Shown piece after piece: positions 22,745-29,139 of a stretch of DNA of 33,512 nt; position 1 is the first letter of the stretch, and every line of letters begins with the position of its first letter. The stretch is from Cytobacillus firmus (GTDB lineage Bacteria > Bacillota > Bacilli > Bacillales > Cytobacillaceae). A program made the translations under genes and the position numbers. The stretch lies in the NCBI RefSeq assembly GCF_023715565.1, contig NZ_JAMBOJ010000055.1, positions 1 to 33,512 of the forward strand, in the 5' to 3' direction. The notes beneath the pieces were generated by a model. It made no database searches and was not told the origin of the DNA. It saw nothing but the letters and a program-made list of their open reading frames with translations.

Positions 22745-23857
22745 ATGATGGCAAATGTAGAGAATATTAGATTCGCAGAAAACTTTCCTATTTCATTTAA
22801 GGAATTGGAAGAAGAAGCAGAGAAAGTAATGGGAGCAGGAGGATTTGGCTACGTCCAATCCGGAGCCGGCGGGGAAGAAACACTGAAAAAGAATATCGAA
22901 TCCTTTGCCAAATACTCAATTGTCCCTAGAATGCTGAGGGATGTTTCAGTGCCGGATATAAGTGTGAATTTATTTGGTAAAACGTATCCTTATCCGGTAT
23001 TCCTTGCGCCTATAGGAATGCAGCGGCTTGAACACAGTGAGGGTGAACTGGCATCTGCCCGGGCGGCAGCTTCGTTTGGAGTTCCTTTTATCCAGAGCAC
23101 AGTATCCAGTTATTCCATTGAAGAAATTGCTACTGCAACAGGCTCGAGTCCAAAATGGTTCCAATTATATTGGTCCAATTATGAAGAAGCCTCCTTCAGT
23201 ATGGTTCGCCGTGCGGAGGAAGCGGGGTATGAGGCAATTGTGTTAACGGTTGATACAGTGATGATGGGATGGAGGGAAGCCGATTTAAGAAACAATTTTT
23301 CCCCGTTAAAGCTTGGTTATGGTAAAGCAAACTATGAAAGCGATCCGGTCTTTATGGCTTCTCTCCAGGACGGTGATGTCGTACAGGGAATCCTTGATAA
23401 TATTCATCATCCAACATTAAGCTGGGAGCATATTTCCAGATTAAAAGAGAAAACCAGCCTGCCAATTTTATTAAAGGGCATTCTCCACCCTGAGGATGCC
23501 AGGCTGGCCGTTGAAAGAGGGATAGACGGAATCATTGTCTCCAATCATGGCGGCAGACAGCTTGATGGAGTGATTGCGGCGATTGATGCCCTTGAACGGA
23601 TTGCAAAGGAAGTTAAAGGAAGGATTCCAGTTCTGTTTGACAGCGGCATTCGCCAAGGTTCAGATATGGTTAAAGCTCTGGCACTGGGAGCTGACGCCGT
23701 TTGTCTGGGGCGGCCGTATGTGTACGGCTTGGCTATTGGCGGACAGGAAGGAGTTGAAAAAGTGCTGGCGAACTTTATAGAAGAAGCAAAAGTGTCGCTT
23801 TCTCTGGCAGGCGTGGGGAGCTTAAAGGATATAGCTGGACTGCGGTTAATTCGATAA
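22745..23857 (+). CDS. FMN-dependent 2-hydroxy-acid oxidase/dehydrogenase
   Basis: A 370-residue TIM-barrel flavoprotein of the lactate oxidase, glycolate oxidase and lactate monooxygenase family, oxidising an L-2-hydroxy acid to a 2-keto acid. The catalytic His268 is in SNHGGRQLDG. FMN-binding stretches include PVFLAPIGMQ, PILLKGI and PVLFDSGIRQGSDMVKALALGADAVCLGRP. The length and single domain match lactate oxidase (about 370-390); no cytochrome b2 domain or signal peptide is present, so it is cytosolic. ATG 22745 and ATG 22748 are both possible starts and the ribosome binding site (AGGCAGGG) is weak. If it uses O2 it makes H2O2, of interest given the manganese catalase nearby. Confidence 0.9.
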   Translation: MMANVENIRFAENFPISFKELEEEAEKVMGAGGFGYVQSGAGGEETLKKNIESFAKYSIVPRMLRDVSVPDISVNLFGKTYPYPVFLAPIGMQRLEHSEGELASARAAASFGVPFIQSTVSSYSIEEIATATGSSPKWFQLYWSNYEEASFSMVRRAEEAGYEAIVLTVDTVMMGWREADLRNNFSPLKLGYGKANYESDPVFMASLQDGDVVQGILDNIHHPTLSWEHISRLKEKTSLPILLKGILHPEDARLAVERGIDGIIVSNHGGRQLDGVIAAIDALERIAKEVKGRIPVLFDSGIRQGSDMVKALALGADAVCLGRPYVYGLAIGGQEGVEKVLANFIEEAKVSLSLAGVGSLKDIAGLRLIR

Positions 23858-23882
23858 GCCTGTCTAAAAAAAGTTTGGCTAG

Positions 23883-23911
23883 TTGACAGCGGAGACTGTG
23901 TTTAATAATAT
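23883..23911 (+). promoter_or_regulatory. Strong sigma-A promoter of the DUF302 gene
   Basis: A perfect TTGACA (23883-23888), a 17-bp spacer, then TAATAT (23906-23911). Confidence 0.8.
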
Positions 23912-23926
23912 ACCTATAGGGGTACG
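23908..23926. promoter_or_regulatory. CsoR/CstR-like operator
   Basis: ATACCTATAGGGGTAC (23910-23925) overlaps the end of the -10 and the expected start site. TACC-N-GGGGTA dyads of this type are bound by CsoR-family repressors, which respond to Cu(I) (CsoR) or persulfide (CstR). No csoR-like gene is in the window, so the regulator would act in trans. Confidence 0.65.
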
Positions 23927-23960
23927 TGATTAATATGCCAATACTAAAGGAGATGCAGTC

Positions 23961-24344
23961 ATGTTCGATTACACAGCTGAAACCGAAAAATCAATTGATG
24001 AAGCGATATCCTCACTGGAAGGAAGTCTGAAGGACGAAAAGTTCGGAGTTCTGTGGCAGTTTAATGTTCAGGAAAAGCTGCAGGAAAAAGGCTTGGAATA
24101 TAACGAGGCATTCCATGTGTTAGAGGTATGTAATCCCAATGAAGCTCATCGCGTTTTAACACAGAATAAAATGGCCGGCTACTTCCTGCCTTGTAAAATT
24201 GTCGTCTATGAAGACAAGGGCAAAACGAAAATTGGGATGCCTAAGCCGACAAGTATGATTGAGCTAATCCATGACGAATCTGTTCAAAGCTTCGCAGCAG
24301 AAATTGAAGATCGCTTGATCCAATGCATCAAGAAAAGTTTATAA
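23961..24344 (+). CDS. DUF302-domain protein
   Basis: 127 residues, soluble, one DUF302 domain. Family features are the N-terminal SIDEAISSLEGSLKDEKFGVLWQFNVQEKL, the central FHVLEVCNPNEAHRVLTQN, and LPCKIVVYEDKGKTKIGMPKPTSMIEL. The function of DUF302 proteins is unknown, but they often accompany CsoR/CstR-type regulators and sulfur or copper genes. A cysteine in EVCNP and another in LPCKI are conserved positions in this family as I recall it. The strong sigma-A promoter with a CsoR/CstR-like dyad suggests tight repression relieved by copper or reactive sulfur. AAGGAGATG ribosome binding site. A perfect 11-bp stem (24375-24402) follows, without a good T tract. Confidence 0.85.
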   Translation: MFDYTAETEKSIDEAISSLEGSLKDEKFGVLWQFNVQEKLQEKGLEYNEAFHVLEVCNPNEAHRVLTQNKMAGYFLPCKIVVYEDKGKTKIGMPKPTSMIELIHDESVQSFAAEIEDRLIQCIKKSL

Positions 24345-24374
24345 GCTAAAAGATTGATGACAGTGCCGGAATAA

Positions 24375-24405
24375 TTTGATAAGCTTGAAACAGCTTATCA
24401 AATAA
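24375..24405 (+). terminator. Hairpin after the DUF302 gene
   Basis: TTTGATAAGCT (24375-24385) pairs perfectly with AGCTTATCAAA (24392-24402). The tail (TAAAATAT) is poor in T, so it is a weak terminator or a transcript-end structure. Confidence 0.55.
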
Positions 24406-24418
24406 AATATCTATGTAA

Positions 24419-24517
24419 CTACTAGGGGTGCCCCGAATGTGCGGGCTGAGAGGAAAGCGCTTATAGCTTTCCGACTCTTATGGACCTGATCTGGTTAATG
24501 CCAGCGGAGGGAAGTAG
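24419..24517 (+). ncRNA. TPP riboswitch upstream of thiW
   Basis: Shows the THI-box core: GGGGTGCC, GGCTGAGAGG, then ACCTGATCTGGTTAATGCCA and GCGGAGGGAAGT. An intrinsic terminator follows, so TPP should stop transcription before thiW. Confidence 0.95.
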
Positions 24518-24552
24518 GATTTGACGATTCTGTCGATTCATACACTTAAACC

Positions 24553-24586
24553 AAGCCGGGTCCTTTGTGGAGATCCGGCTTTTTTG
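24553..24586 (+). terminator. Terminator of the first TPP riboswitch
   Basis: AAGCCGG (24553-24559) pairs with CCGGCTT (24575-24581) and is followed by TTTTTG. Confidence 0.88.
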
Positions 24587-24644
24587 TATACATACTTCTC
24601 CCCTTGATAAGCAATCAGGCTGCCCTTTTAGAAAGGAGGTTTAG

Positions 24645-25133
24645 ATGAACAGAACCCGATTGTTAACTTCGATGGCTTTATTTACGGCGATTGGAACAAT
24701 AGGATCCCATTTGCTCTGGTTTCCGGCAGGTATAGCCAAGGCCTATCCGGTCCAGCATGCGGTAAATGTATTGGCCGCGGTGACCCTTGGACCACTGCCT
24801 GCAGCAGCCGTTGCTTTTATGATTGCTTTGCTTCGTAATTTGCTTGGATTCGGGACGCTGCTTGCGTTTCCAGGCGGCATGATCGGTGCATTTTTGGCTG
24901 GTGTCCTTTATTTGAAATTCGGCAGGAAAATTTGGGCTGCCGTTGGCGAGGTTTTGGGCACCGGTATAATCGGCGCATTGTTTGCTGTTCCGTACGCAAA
25001 GTTACTCATGGGAACTGAAGCTGGTGCATTTTTCTTTGTGCCGCCGTTCCTGGTCAGCAGCATTGCCGGTGCGGCGATAGGCTGGATGGTGTTAGCGAAG
25101 GTTAAAGAGAAGAACTTGGTTCAGAATATGTGA
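24645..25133 (+). CDS. thiW: ThiW, thiamine-precursor ECF transporter S component
   Basis: A 162-residue membrane protein with about five or six helices. It is the substrate-binding S component that works with an energy-coupling factor module, and the ThiW family imports the thiazole moiety of thiamine. The N-terminal AxFxAIGTIGSH segment, AYPVQHAVNVLAAVTLGPLPA and LRNLLGFGTLLAFPGGMIGAFLAG are characteristic. AAAGGAGG lies just before ATG. A TPP riboswitch and terminator upstream support a role in thiamine salvage, together with tenA downstream. No ECF ATPase or T component is in the window, so a shared module elsewhere is expected. Confidence 0.93.
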   Translation: MNRTRLLTSMALFTAIGTIGSHLLWFPAGIAKAYPVQHAVNVLAAVTLGPLPAAAVAFMIALLRNLLGFGTLLAFPGGMIGAFLAGVLYLKFGRKIWAAVGEVLGTGIIGALFAVPYAKLLMGTEAGAFFFVPPFLVSSIAGAAIGWMVLAKVKEKNLVQNM

Positions 25134-25195
25134 TGATTTTGGGCTGGAAAAGCCACAAGTAAGAAAACGGTAAAAAAAATATTAAGTTAGAAAAC

Positions 25196-25284
25196 TGCTA
25201 GGGGCGCTACGGCTGAGATAAGGAGCTTTTCCTTTGTCCCTTGGAACCTGATCTGGATAATGCCAGCGCAGGGAAGCGGTGAGG
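25196..25284 (+). ncRNA. TPP riboswitch upstream of tenA
   Basis: A second THI box: GGGGCGCTACGGCTGAGATAAGG, then CCTTGGAACCTGATCTGGATAATGCCAGCGCAGGGAAG. No strong terminator follows. A weak 5-bp TGAGG/CCTCA pairing leads into GCTTTTTCC, and CCTC could also mask the tenA AGGAGG site, so control may be translational. Confidence 0.93.
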
Positions 25285-25351
25285 ACCTCATTCTATTTCC
25301 TCATGCTTTTTCCCCGGCAGCTTCTGTATTAAATTTAGGAGGCTATTTTTT

Positions 25352-26041
25352 ATGACTTTTTCAGAAATTCTGCGCAAGGAAAATGAAGATTTGTTTCAGC
25401 TGATATTTGAGCATCCATTTGTCCAGGGGATTGGGAGAGGGGATGTGCCGAAAGAGGCGCTTGCTCATTATATTAAAGCGGACTTTGAGTATTTGAATGC
25501 ATTCATGCATATTTACGGAATTGCGATCTCAAAGTCCTCTGAACGTAAGGATATTGCATACTTTAACCAGCAAATAGATTTCGTATTGAACAGCGAAGTA
25601 CACCCCCACCATAATTTCTGCCAGCAGATTGGGGTGGCTTACGAAGCATTGCAGGGATATCCGCTCCCGCCGACAGCCGATCATTATGTAAAGCATATGA
25701 TGTATCATGCCCATACAGGCGGCATGGGTGAAATCCTCGCTGCATTATTGCCTTGCCCATGGACTTATTGGGAAATTGGGCTTGAGCTCATGAAGCAATA
25801 TGAGCCGGATGTGAACCATCCGTTTTACCCATGGATCTCTTTTTATGCAAATTTAAGGGTCGAAGCTGTGACCATGAATATGAGAAACCGTTTGGATGAG
25901 CTTGCTGAAGCGGCATCACCGGAGGAAAGACTGCAGATGAAGGACGCTTTCCGAAAAAGCTGCCAGCTGGAGCTTGGCTTCTGGGAGATGGCTTATACCT
26001 GCGAAGAGTGGCCGACGGGTAATCCGGAAGCAGACAGTTAA
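25352..26041 (+). CDS. tenA: Aminopyrimidine aminohydrolase TenA
   Basis: A 229-residue all-helical TenA/thiaminase II enzyme. It hydrolyses the aminopyrimidine released from degraded thiamine so that it can be salvaged as HMP. Catalytic Cys135 (LLPCPWTYWEIG) and Asp44 (KADFEYL) fall at exactly the B. subtilis TenA positions, and the C-terminal glutamates lie in LELGFWEMAY. Length is that of the family. TAGGAGG lies about 10 bases before ATG. It sits behind its own TPP riboswitch and after thiW, making a small thiamine-salvage locus with two independently controlled genes. Confidence 0.95.
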   Translation: MTFSEILRKENEDLFQLIFEHPFVQGIGRGDVPKEALAHYIKADFEYLNAFMHIYGIAISKSSERKDIAYFNQQIDFVLNSEVHPHHNFCQQIGVAYEALQGYPLPPTADHYVKHMMYHAHTGGMGEILAALLPCPWTYWEIGLELMKQYEPDVNHPFYPWISFYANLRVEAVTMNMRNRLDELAEAASPEERLQMKDAFRKSCQLELGFWEMAYTCEEWPTGNPEADS

Positions 26042-26045
26042 GAAA

Positions 26046-26086
26046 AACGCCTGCAACTGCTTTATGGCAGTGCAGGCGTTTTTTTA
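26046..26086 (+). terminator. Terminator of tenA
   Basis: A long hairpin (AACGCCTGCA-ACTGC with GCAGT-GCAGGCGTT, loop TTTATG) followed by TTTTTTT. Confidence 0.93.
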
Positions 26087-26156
26087 AAATTCCATCTGTA
26101 GTGAGCGGTATGTATAGGATATATATTCCAGTTTTATTATGATAAAAGAAATTTTC

Positions 26157-26186
26157 TGTGTTAGAATATATGTGAATATATTCACA
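26157..26186 (+). promoter_or_regulatory. Extended -10 and Fnr-type box
   Basis: TGT-TAGAAT (26159-26167) is a plausible extended -10. Directly downstream TGTGA-ATATAT-TCACA (26171-26186) is a perfect Fnr consensus. Placed over the start site, the box would be expected to repress, unlike the upstream-activating position at 19578. Confidence 0.55.
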
Positions 26187-26211
26187 ATGTGAAGGGGGAA
26201 TAACTCATATT

Positions 26212-27017
26212 ATGCTGGGATCAAAAATTAATACTGCCCTGCAGGCTTCCATTCTTTTTACCTTTGGATTTTGGCTTCTTTTTTTCTGATCATGGTTTTT
26301 TTGTACTGTTTATTCGGAAATGTTATATACGGCATTCCGGTTTCACTGCTTTCTGAGTTTCTAACCAGAAATCTGAAATTATGGCGGTTCCCTGCATCTG
26401 CATTTTTACATACCTTTTTAGCTGCTGTAACTTATTTTATTGTGGAAGTGTTTGCTTATTATGCTGTAATTGCTGCGGTTCTTTTCTTTTTAGTTGACGA
26501 ATGGAGAAAGTGGGACCGTGAGATGCCAGGGGGCAGGAGAATTACCACAAATACAGCCGGGTTTCTCATCGCTTGCCTGCTGCCGGCAGGGTTCTTTTGG
26601 ATGCTCCAGCAGGCTGATCTGAAAGAAAAAACGCATGACCTTTATCTAATTCCAAAAGGGTATACTGGTCAGGTTAGAATTGTTCATGAGATAGAGATTG
26701 CTCCTGCGCCTGAGACAGAAGGGGAGTATGATCTATTTCGGGTGAATGACAGGGGATATGCCATTACCTCTTTACCTCAGAGTGAAGGGTATATTGAAGA
26801 CTTATACTTTTATGTGAATGACAAGGGAAAGCGTGAACCTATACCCGACAGCTGTATTTCTCATGGCGGAGCAGGCGGTATACAGGGAGATGGATATGAC
26901 TATGCGTATACTTATTTTTCAGTTGGCTGTGAGGAGGACCTAGCTGATCAGGGCAATGGTCCAGGTATTGAGGATATTCTTTATGAAGAAGGATTAATCA
27001 ATCAAACGTTTGATTGA
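26212..27017 (+). CDS. Membrane protein with apparent -1 frameshift
   Basis: The first frame starts at ATG 26212 (MLGSKINTALQASILFTFGF, then WLLFF) and stops at TGA 26287-26289. The -1 frame continues LIMVFLYCLFGNVIYG and runs to TGA 27015. Together they give a coherent protein of about 268 residues: three or four membrane helices up to about residue 130, then a soluble domain with YTGQVRIVHEIEIAPAPE. The crossover is a seven-T run read as T-TTT-TTC-TGA. This fits a -1 slippery heptamer at a stop, a one-base deletion, or a sequencing error. The ribosome binding site GAAGGGGG is 13 bases from the ATG, which is long. The last codons are formed by the palindrome copy at 26998-27017. Family not recognised. 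Confidence 0.6.
26998..27017. repeat. 20-bp perfect palindrome, copy 3
   Basis: TCAATCAAACGTTTGATTGA overlaps the last codons and stop of the preceding gene. Its 16-bp core is identical to the copies at 15317 and 21988. Confidence 0.8.
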
Positions 27018-27021
27018 AATA

Positions 27022-27056
27022 AACAAGACAGACTGAATGCATCAGTCTGTCTTGTT
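27022..27056 (+). terminator. 15-bp hairpin between convergent genes
   Basis: AACAAGACAGACTGA (27022-27036) pairs perfectly with TCAGTCTGTCTTGTT (27042-27056). There is little T tract, but the stem is strong and it lies right after a gene end. Confidence 0.65.
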
Positions 27057-27063
27057 CGGAATT

Positions 27064-27184
27064 TATCGAAGTCTTACGGGCAGTAAGACTCGTAGTTTCG
27101 ATTGATCGAAGTGCTAGCGAAGATCTTAGCGACACTACAACGTGACTAACAATCGGTGGAGAGATAAGGAAAACCCCACTGATT
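27064..27184. other. Structured non-coding stretch, function unknown
   Basis: AGTCTTAC/GTAAGACT (27070-27090) forms a hairpin. GTAGT (27092-27096) and ACTAC (27134-27138) enclose TTCGAT-TG-ATCGAA and a GTGCTA...TAGC-GA-CAC hairpin. ATCGAAGT occurs twice. A further hairpin (AATCGGTGG with CCACTGATT, about 27151-27184) precedes the catalase stop. No open frame of note. It may be the 3' UTR of the manganese catalase mRNA or a mobile repeat. Confidence 0.4.
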
Positions 27185-27195
27185 GATGTTTCACT

Positions 27196-28023
27196 TTATT
27201 TTGAATCCATTGGCAATGTGTTATGAAGATTTGGAGGTGCCGGCTTAAGCATTGGTTTGTCACCTTCAGGCTTCGGATTGCTTACATAATTGTATTCCCC
27301 CTGGCCATCAAGAGCTGGCCCCTGTGCCCATCTGCCAGTGCTGCTTTCTTCGCCTGCTGAGAAGTTGTAGAGTGTGTAAGCTACATCTGTGCGTTCATTT
27401 TCACGAGGGAAGGTACTAGGAACAAGCAGGCCTTCTTTTTCTTCAAGCTCTGCAATCGCAGCAGCCCATTGGTTTTGGTGGTAGGCATCTCTTGCAATCA
27501 GGACGGAAAGCAGATCCTTAATGCCCTTATCATCTGTCATCTCATATAGGCGTGCAGCCTGCACACGGCCCTGTGATTCTGCATTCAAGTTTGAACGGAA
27601 ATCTGCTAATAAGTTTCCGCTTGCTGTAATATAAGAGCCCATCCATGGATTCCCTACACTGTCAGAAGGACGTGCGCCAAGTCCGGATACAATAGCGTGC
27701 TGAGGATTCATTCCTCCCATAATCGCCCCAACAACTGGATCCTTCGCTGCCTCTTCCTGCTGATTAATTGGAGCATTGTCCATCAGTCTCGCAACCATTG
27801 TAGCGAGCATCTCGACATGACCAATTTCCTCAGTTCCTATATCCAGGAGAAGATCACGATATTTTTCATTCCCGCGTGTAGCCCAGCCCTGAAACATATA
27901 TTGCATGGCAACAGTCATTTCACCATATTGGCCGCCAATCAATTCCTGAAGCTTTTTGGCAAAAATGGGATCCGGACGTTCCGGTTTTGCTTCAAACTGC
28001 AATTCCTTTACATGAAAAAACAT
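27196..28023 (-). CDS. Manganese catalase
   Basis: A 275-residue non-haem dimanganese catalase that disproportionates H2O2. The ligand set is visible at family positions: Glu35 (GGQYGEMTVAMQY), Glu66 and His69 (TEEIGHVEM), Glu149 (LNAESQG) and His182 (ARDAYHQNQW). The C-terminal segment with YNFSAGEESSTGRWAQGPALDGQGEY is typical of the Bacillus YdbD/CotJC-like group; the length favours the YdbD-type catalase over the shorter CotJC. GGAGG lies 8 bases before ATG. A sigma-B-like promoter is visible upstream, consistent with general-stress control of YdbD in B. subtilis. It is a single minus-strand gene following the terminator of the siderophore operon. Confidence 0.93.
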   Translation of the reverse strand: MFFHVKELQFEAKPERPDPIFAKKLQELIGGQYGEMTVAMQYMFQGWATRGNEKYRDLLLDIGTEEIGHVEMLATMVARLMDNAPINQQEEAAKDPVVGAIMGGMNPQHAIVSGLGARPSDSVGNPWMGSYITASGNLLADFRSNLNAESQGRVQAARLYEMTDDKGIKDLLSVLIARDAYHQNQWAAAIAELEEKEGLLVPSTFPRENERTDVAYTLYNFSAGEESSTGRWAQGPALDGQGEYNYVSNPKPEGDKPMLKPAPPNLHNTLPMDSK

Positions 28024-28072
28024 CTAAATTCCTCCATTCTATTAAACTGTTAAATGATAAGACTCTATATAT

Positions 28073-28097
28073 TTGCCCAAGAATTCCAGAAAAAAAC
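28073..28097 (-). promoter_or_regulatory. Candidate sigma-B promoter of the manganese catalase
   Basis: On the minus strand, GTTTTT (28097-28092), a 13-bp spacer, then GGGCAA (28078-28073). Four of six positions match in each box against GTTTAA/GGGTAT. Confidence 0.4.
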
Positions 28098-28105
28098 ATA
28101 AATAA

Positions 28106-28133
28106 TAAAAAAAGACGTGCACGCCGGCACGTC
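28106..28133 (-). terminator. Terminator of the siderophore ABC operon
   Basis: GACGTGC (28114-28120) pairs with GCACGTC (28127-28133) around six bases, followed on the minus strand by seven T. The stem overlaps the stop codon of the last gene. Confidence 0.88.
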
Positions 28134-29139
28134 ATTTCTTTAATAATAGATACATAAAATACGGAGCTCCGATAATCGCAACCATAATTCCAGCTGGCAG
28201 GCCATTCGGATCTGCCAGGTTCCGGCCAAGCGTGTCGGCAAATAATAGAAGCCAGCCTCCTAACAGAATAGCGATAGGAAGGAACAGCTGATTCCGTGGT
28301 CCGACAAGTGCTTTAGCCATATGAGGAGCAATTAGGCCGATAAAGGCAATTCCGCCGGTTACAGACACAGCTGAAGCTGCCAATGCAACGGCTGTCAGCA
28401 GAAGGGTGATCCGCTCTTTTTCAATGGATACTCCAATTCCGATGGCGACAGGCTCACTTAAGCTTAATAGATTCAAACGATTTGCTTTATATAAAGTGAA
28501 TGGAATAAGCACAAGCAGCCAGGGAAGAAGTGCCCAGATGAAAGGCCAATCTGTTCCCCAGATATTCCCTGATAGCCATTTCGCTATGAAATCGACTTTC
28601 TCTCTCTCAGCTGAAGAAATCAGGACAATCATTACACCGGACAGCGCCATGGAAAACCCGACTCCGACGAGCACCATTTTAACTGGTTGAAGCCCCTCGT
28701 CTTTTTTATAAGAAAAAGCATAGATGAGAATAGCAGTAAGCAAGGCACCGAAAAATGCGCATAACGGCAGCATGTATACGAAAGTGCCTGCTTCAATCGG
28801 GATGAACAGAAAGAAAACGGCGATTGCAACCCCTGCACCTGAATTTATGCCGATGATGCCTGGGTCCGCCAGGTCATTGCGTGTAATCCCCTGTAAAATG
28901 GCACCGGATAGTGCCAGTGCCATACCGGCTAACACTGTGATAAATACTCTCGGCAGCCGTATGGAAAATAACACAAACTCCTCTTTAAAAGTTCCCTGTC
29001 CCAGGATGGTCGGGATTAACCGGTCATAGGAAAGGGATGCATAGCCTAATCCCATTCCAATAACAATGGTAACAATAATAAGTACGGATAAAAATGCCAT
29101 TAAAATTCGCTGCTTTTTAACTAACTCCGGCTGAATCAT
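28132..29139 (-). CDS. Iron-siderophore ABC transporter permease (YfhA-like)
   Basis: A 335-residue FecCD-family permease with about ten membrane helices. Family signatures include RLPRVFITVLAGMALALSGAILQGITRNDLADPGIIGINSGAG in the N-half and GGIAFIGLIAPHMAKALVGPRN, the coupling region to the ATPase, in the C-half. It forms a heterodimer with the permease encoded just upstream; the two genes overlap by 4 bp (ATGA), a typical translational coupling. The set of two permeases, binding protein and ATPase resembles the Bacillus YfiYZ-YfhA-YusV system for hydroxamate/citrate siderophores (schizokinen, arthrobactin), but the actual siderophore is inferred. Last gene of the operon. Confidence 0.92.
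   Translation of the reverse strand: MIQPELVKKQRILMAFLSVLIIVTIVIGMGLGYASLSYDRLIPTILGQGTFKEEFVLFSIRLPRVFITVLAGMALALSGAILQGITRNDLADPGIIGINSGAGVAIAVFFLFIPIEAGTFVYMLPLCAFFGALLTAILIYAFSYKKDEGLQPVKMVLVGVGFSMALSGVMIVLISSAEREKVDFIAKWLSGNIWGTDWPFIWALLPWLLVLIPFTLYKANRLNLLSLSEPVAIGIGVSIEKERITLLLTAVALAASAVSVTGGIAFIGLIAPHMAKALVGPRNQLFLPIAILLGGWLLLFADTLGRNLADPNGLPAGIMVAIIGAPYFMYLLLKK

Noticed and set aside
27196..28023. Spore coat CotJC
   Set aside because: Longer than CotJC and no cotJA/cotJB neighbours; all manganese catalase ligands are present.
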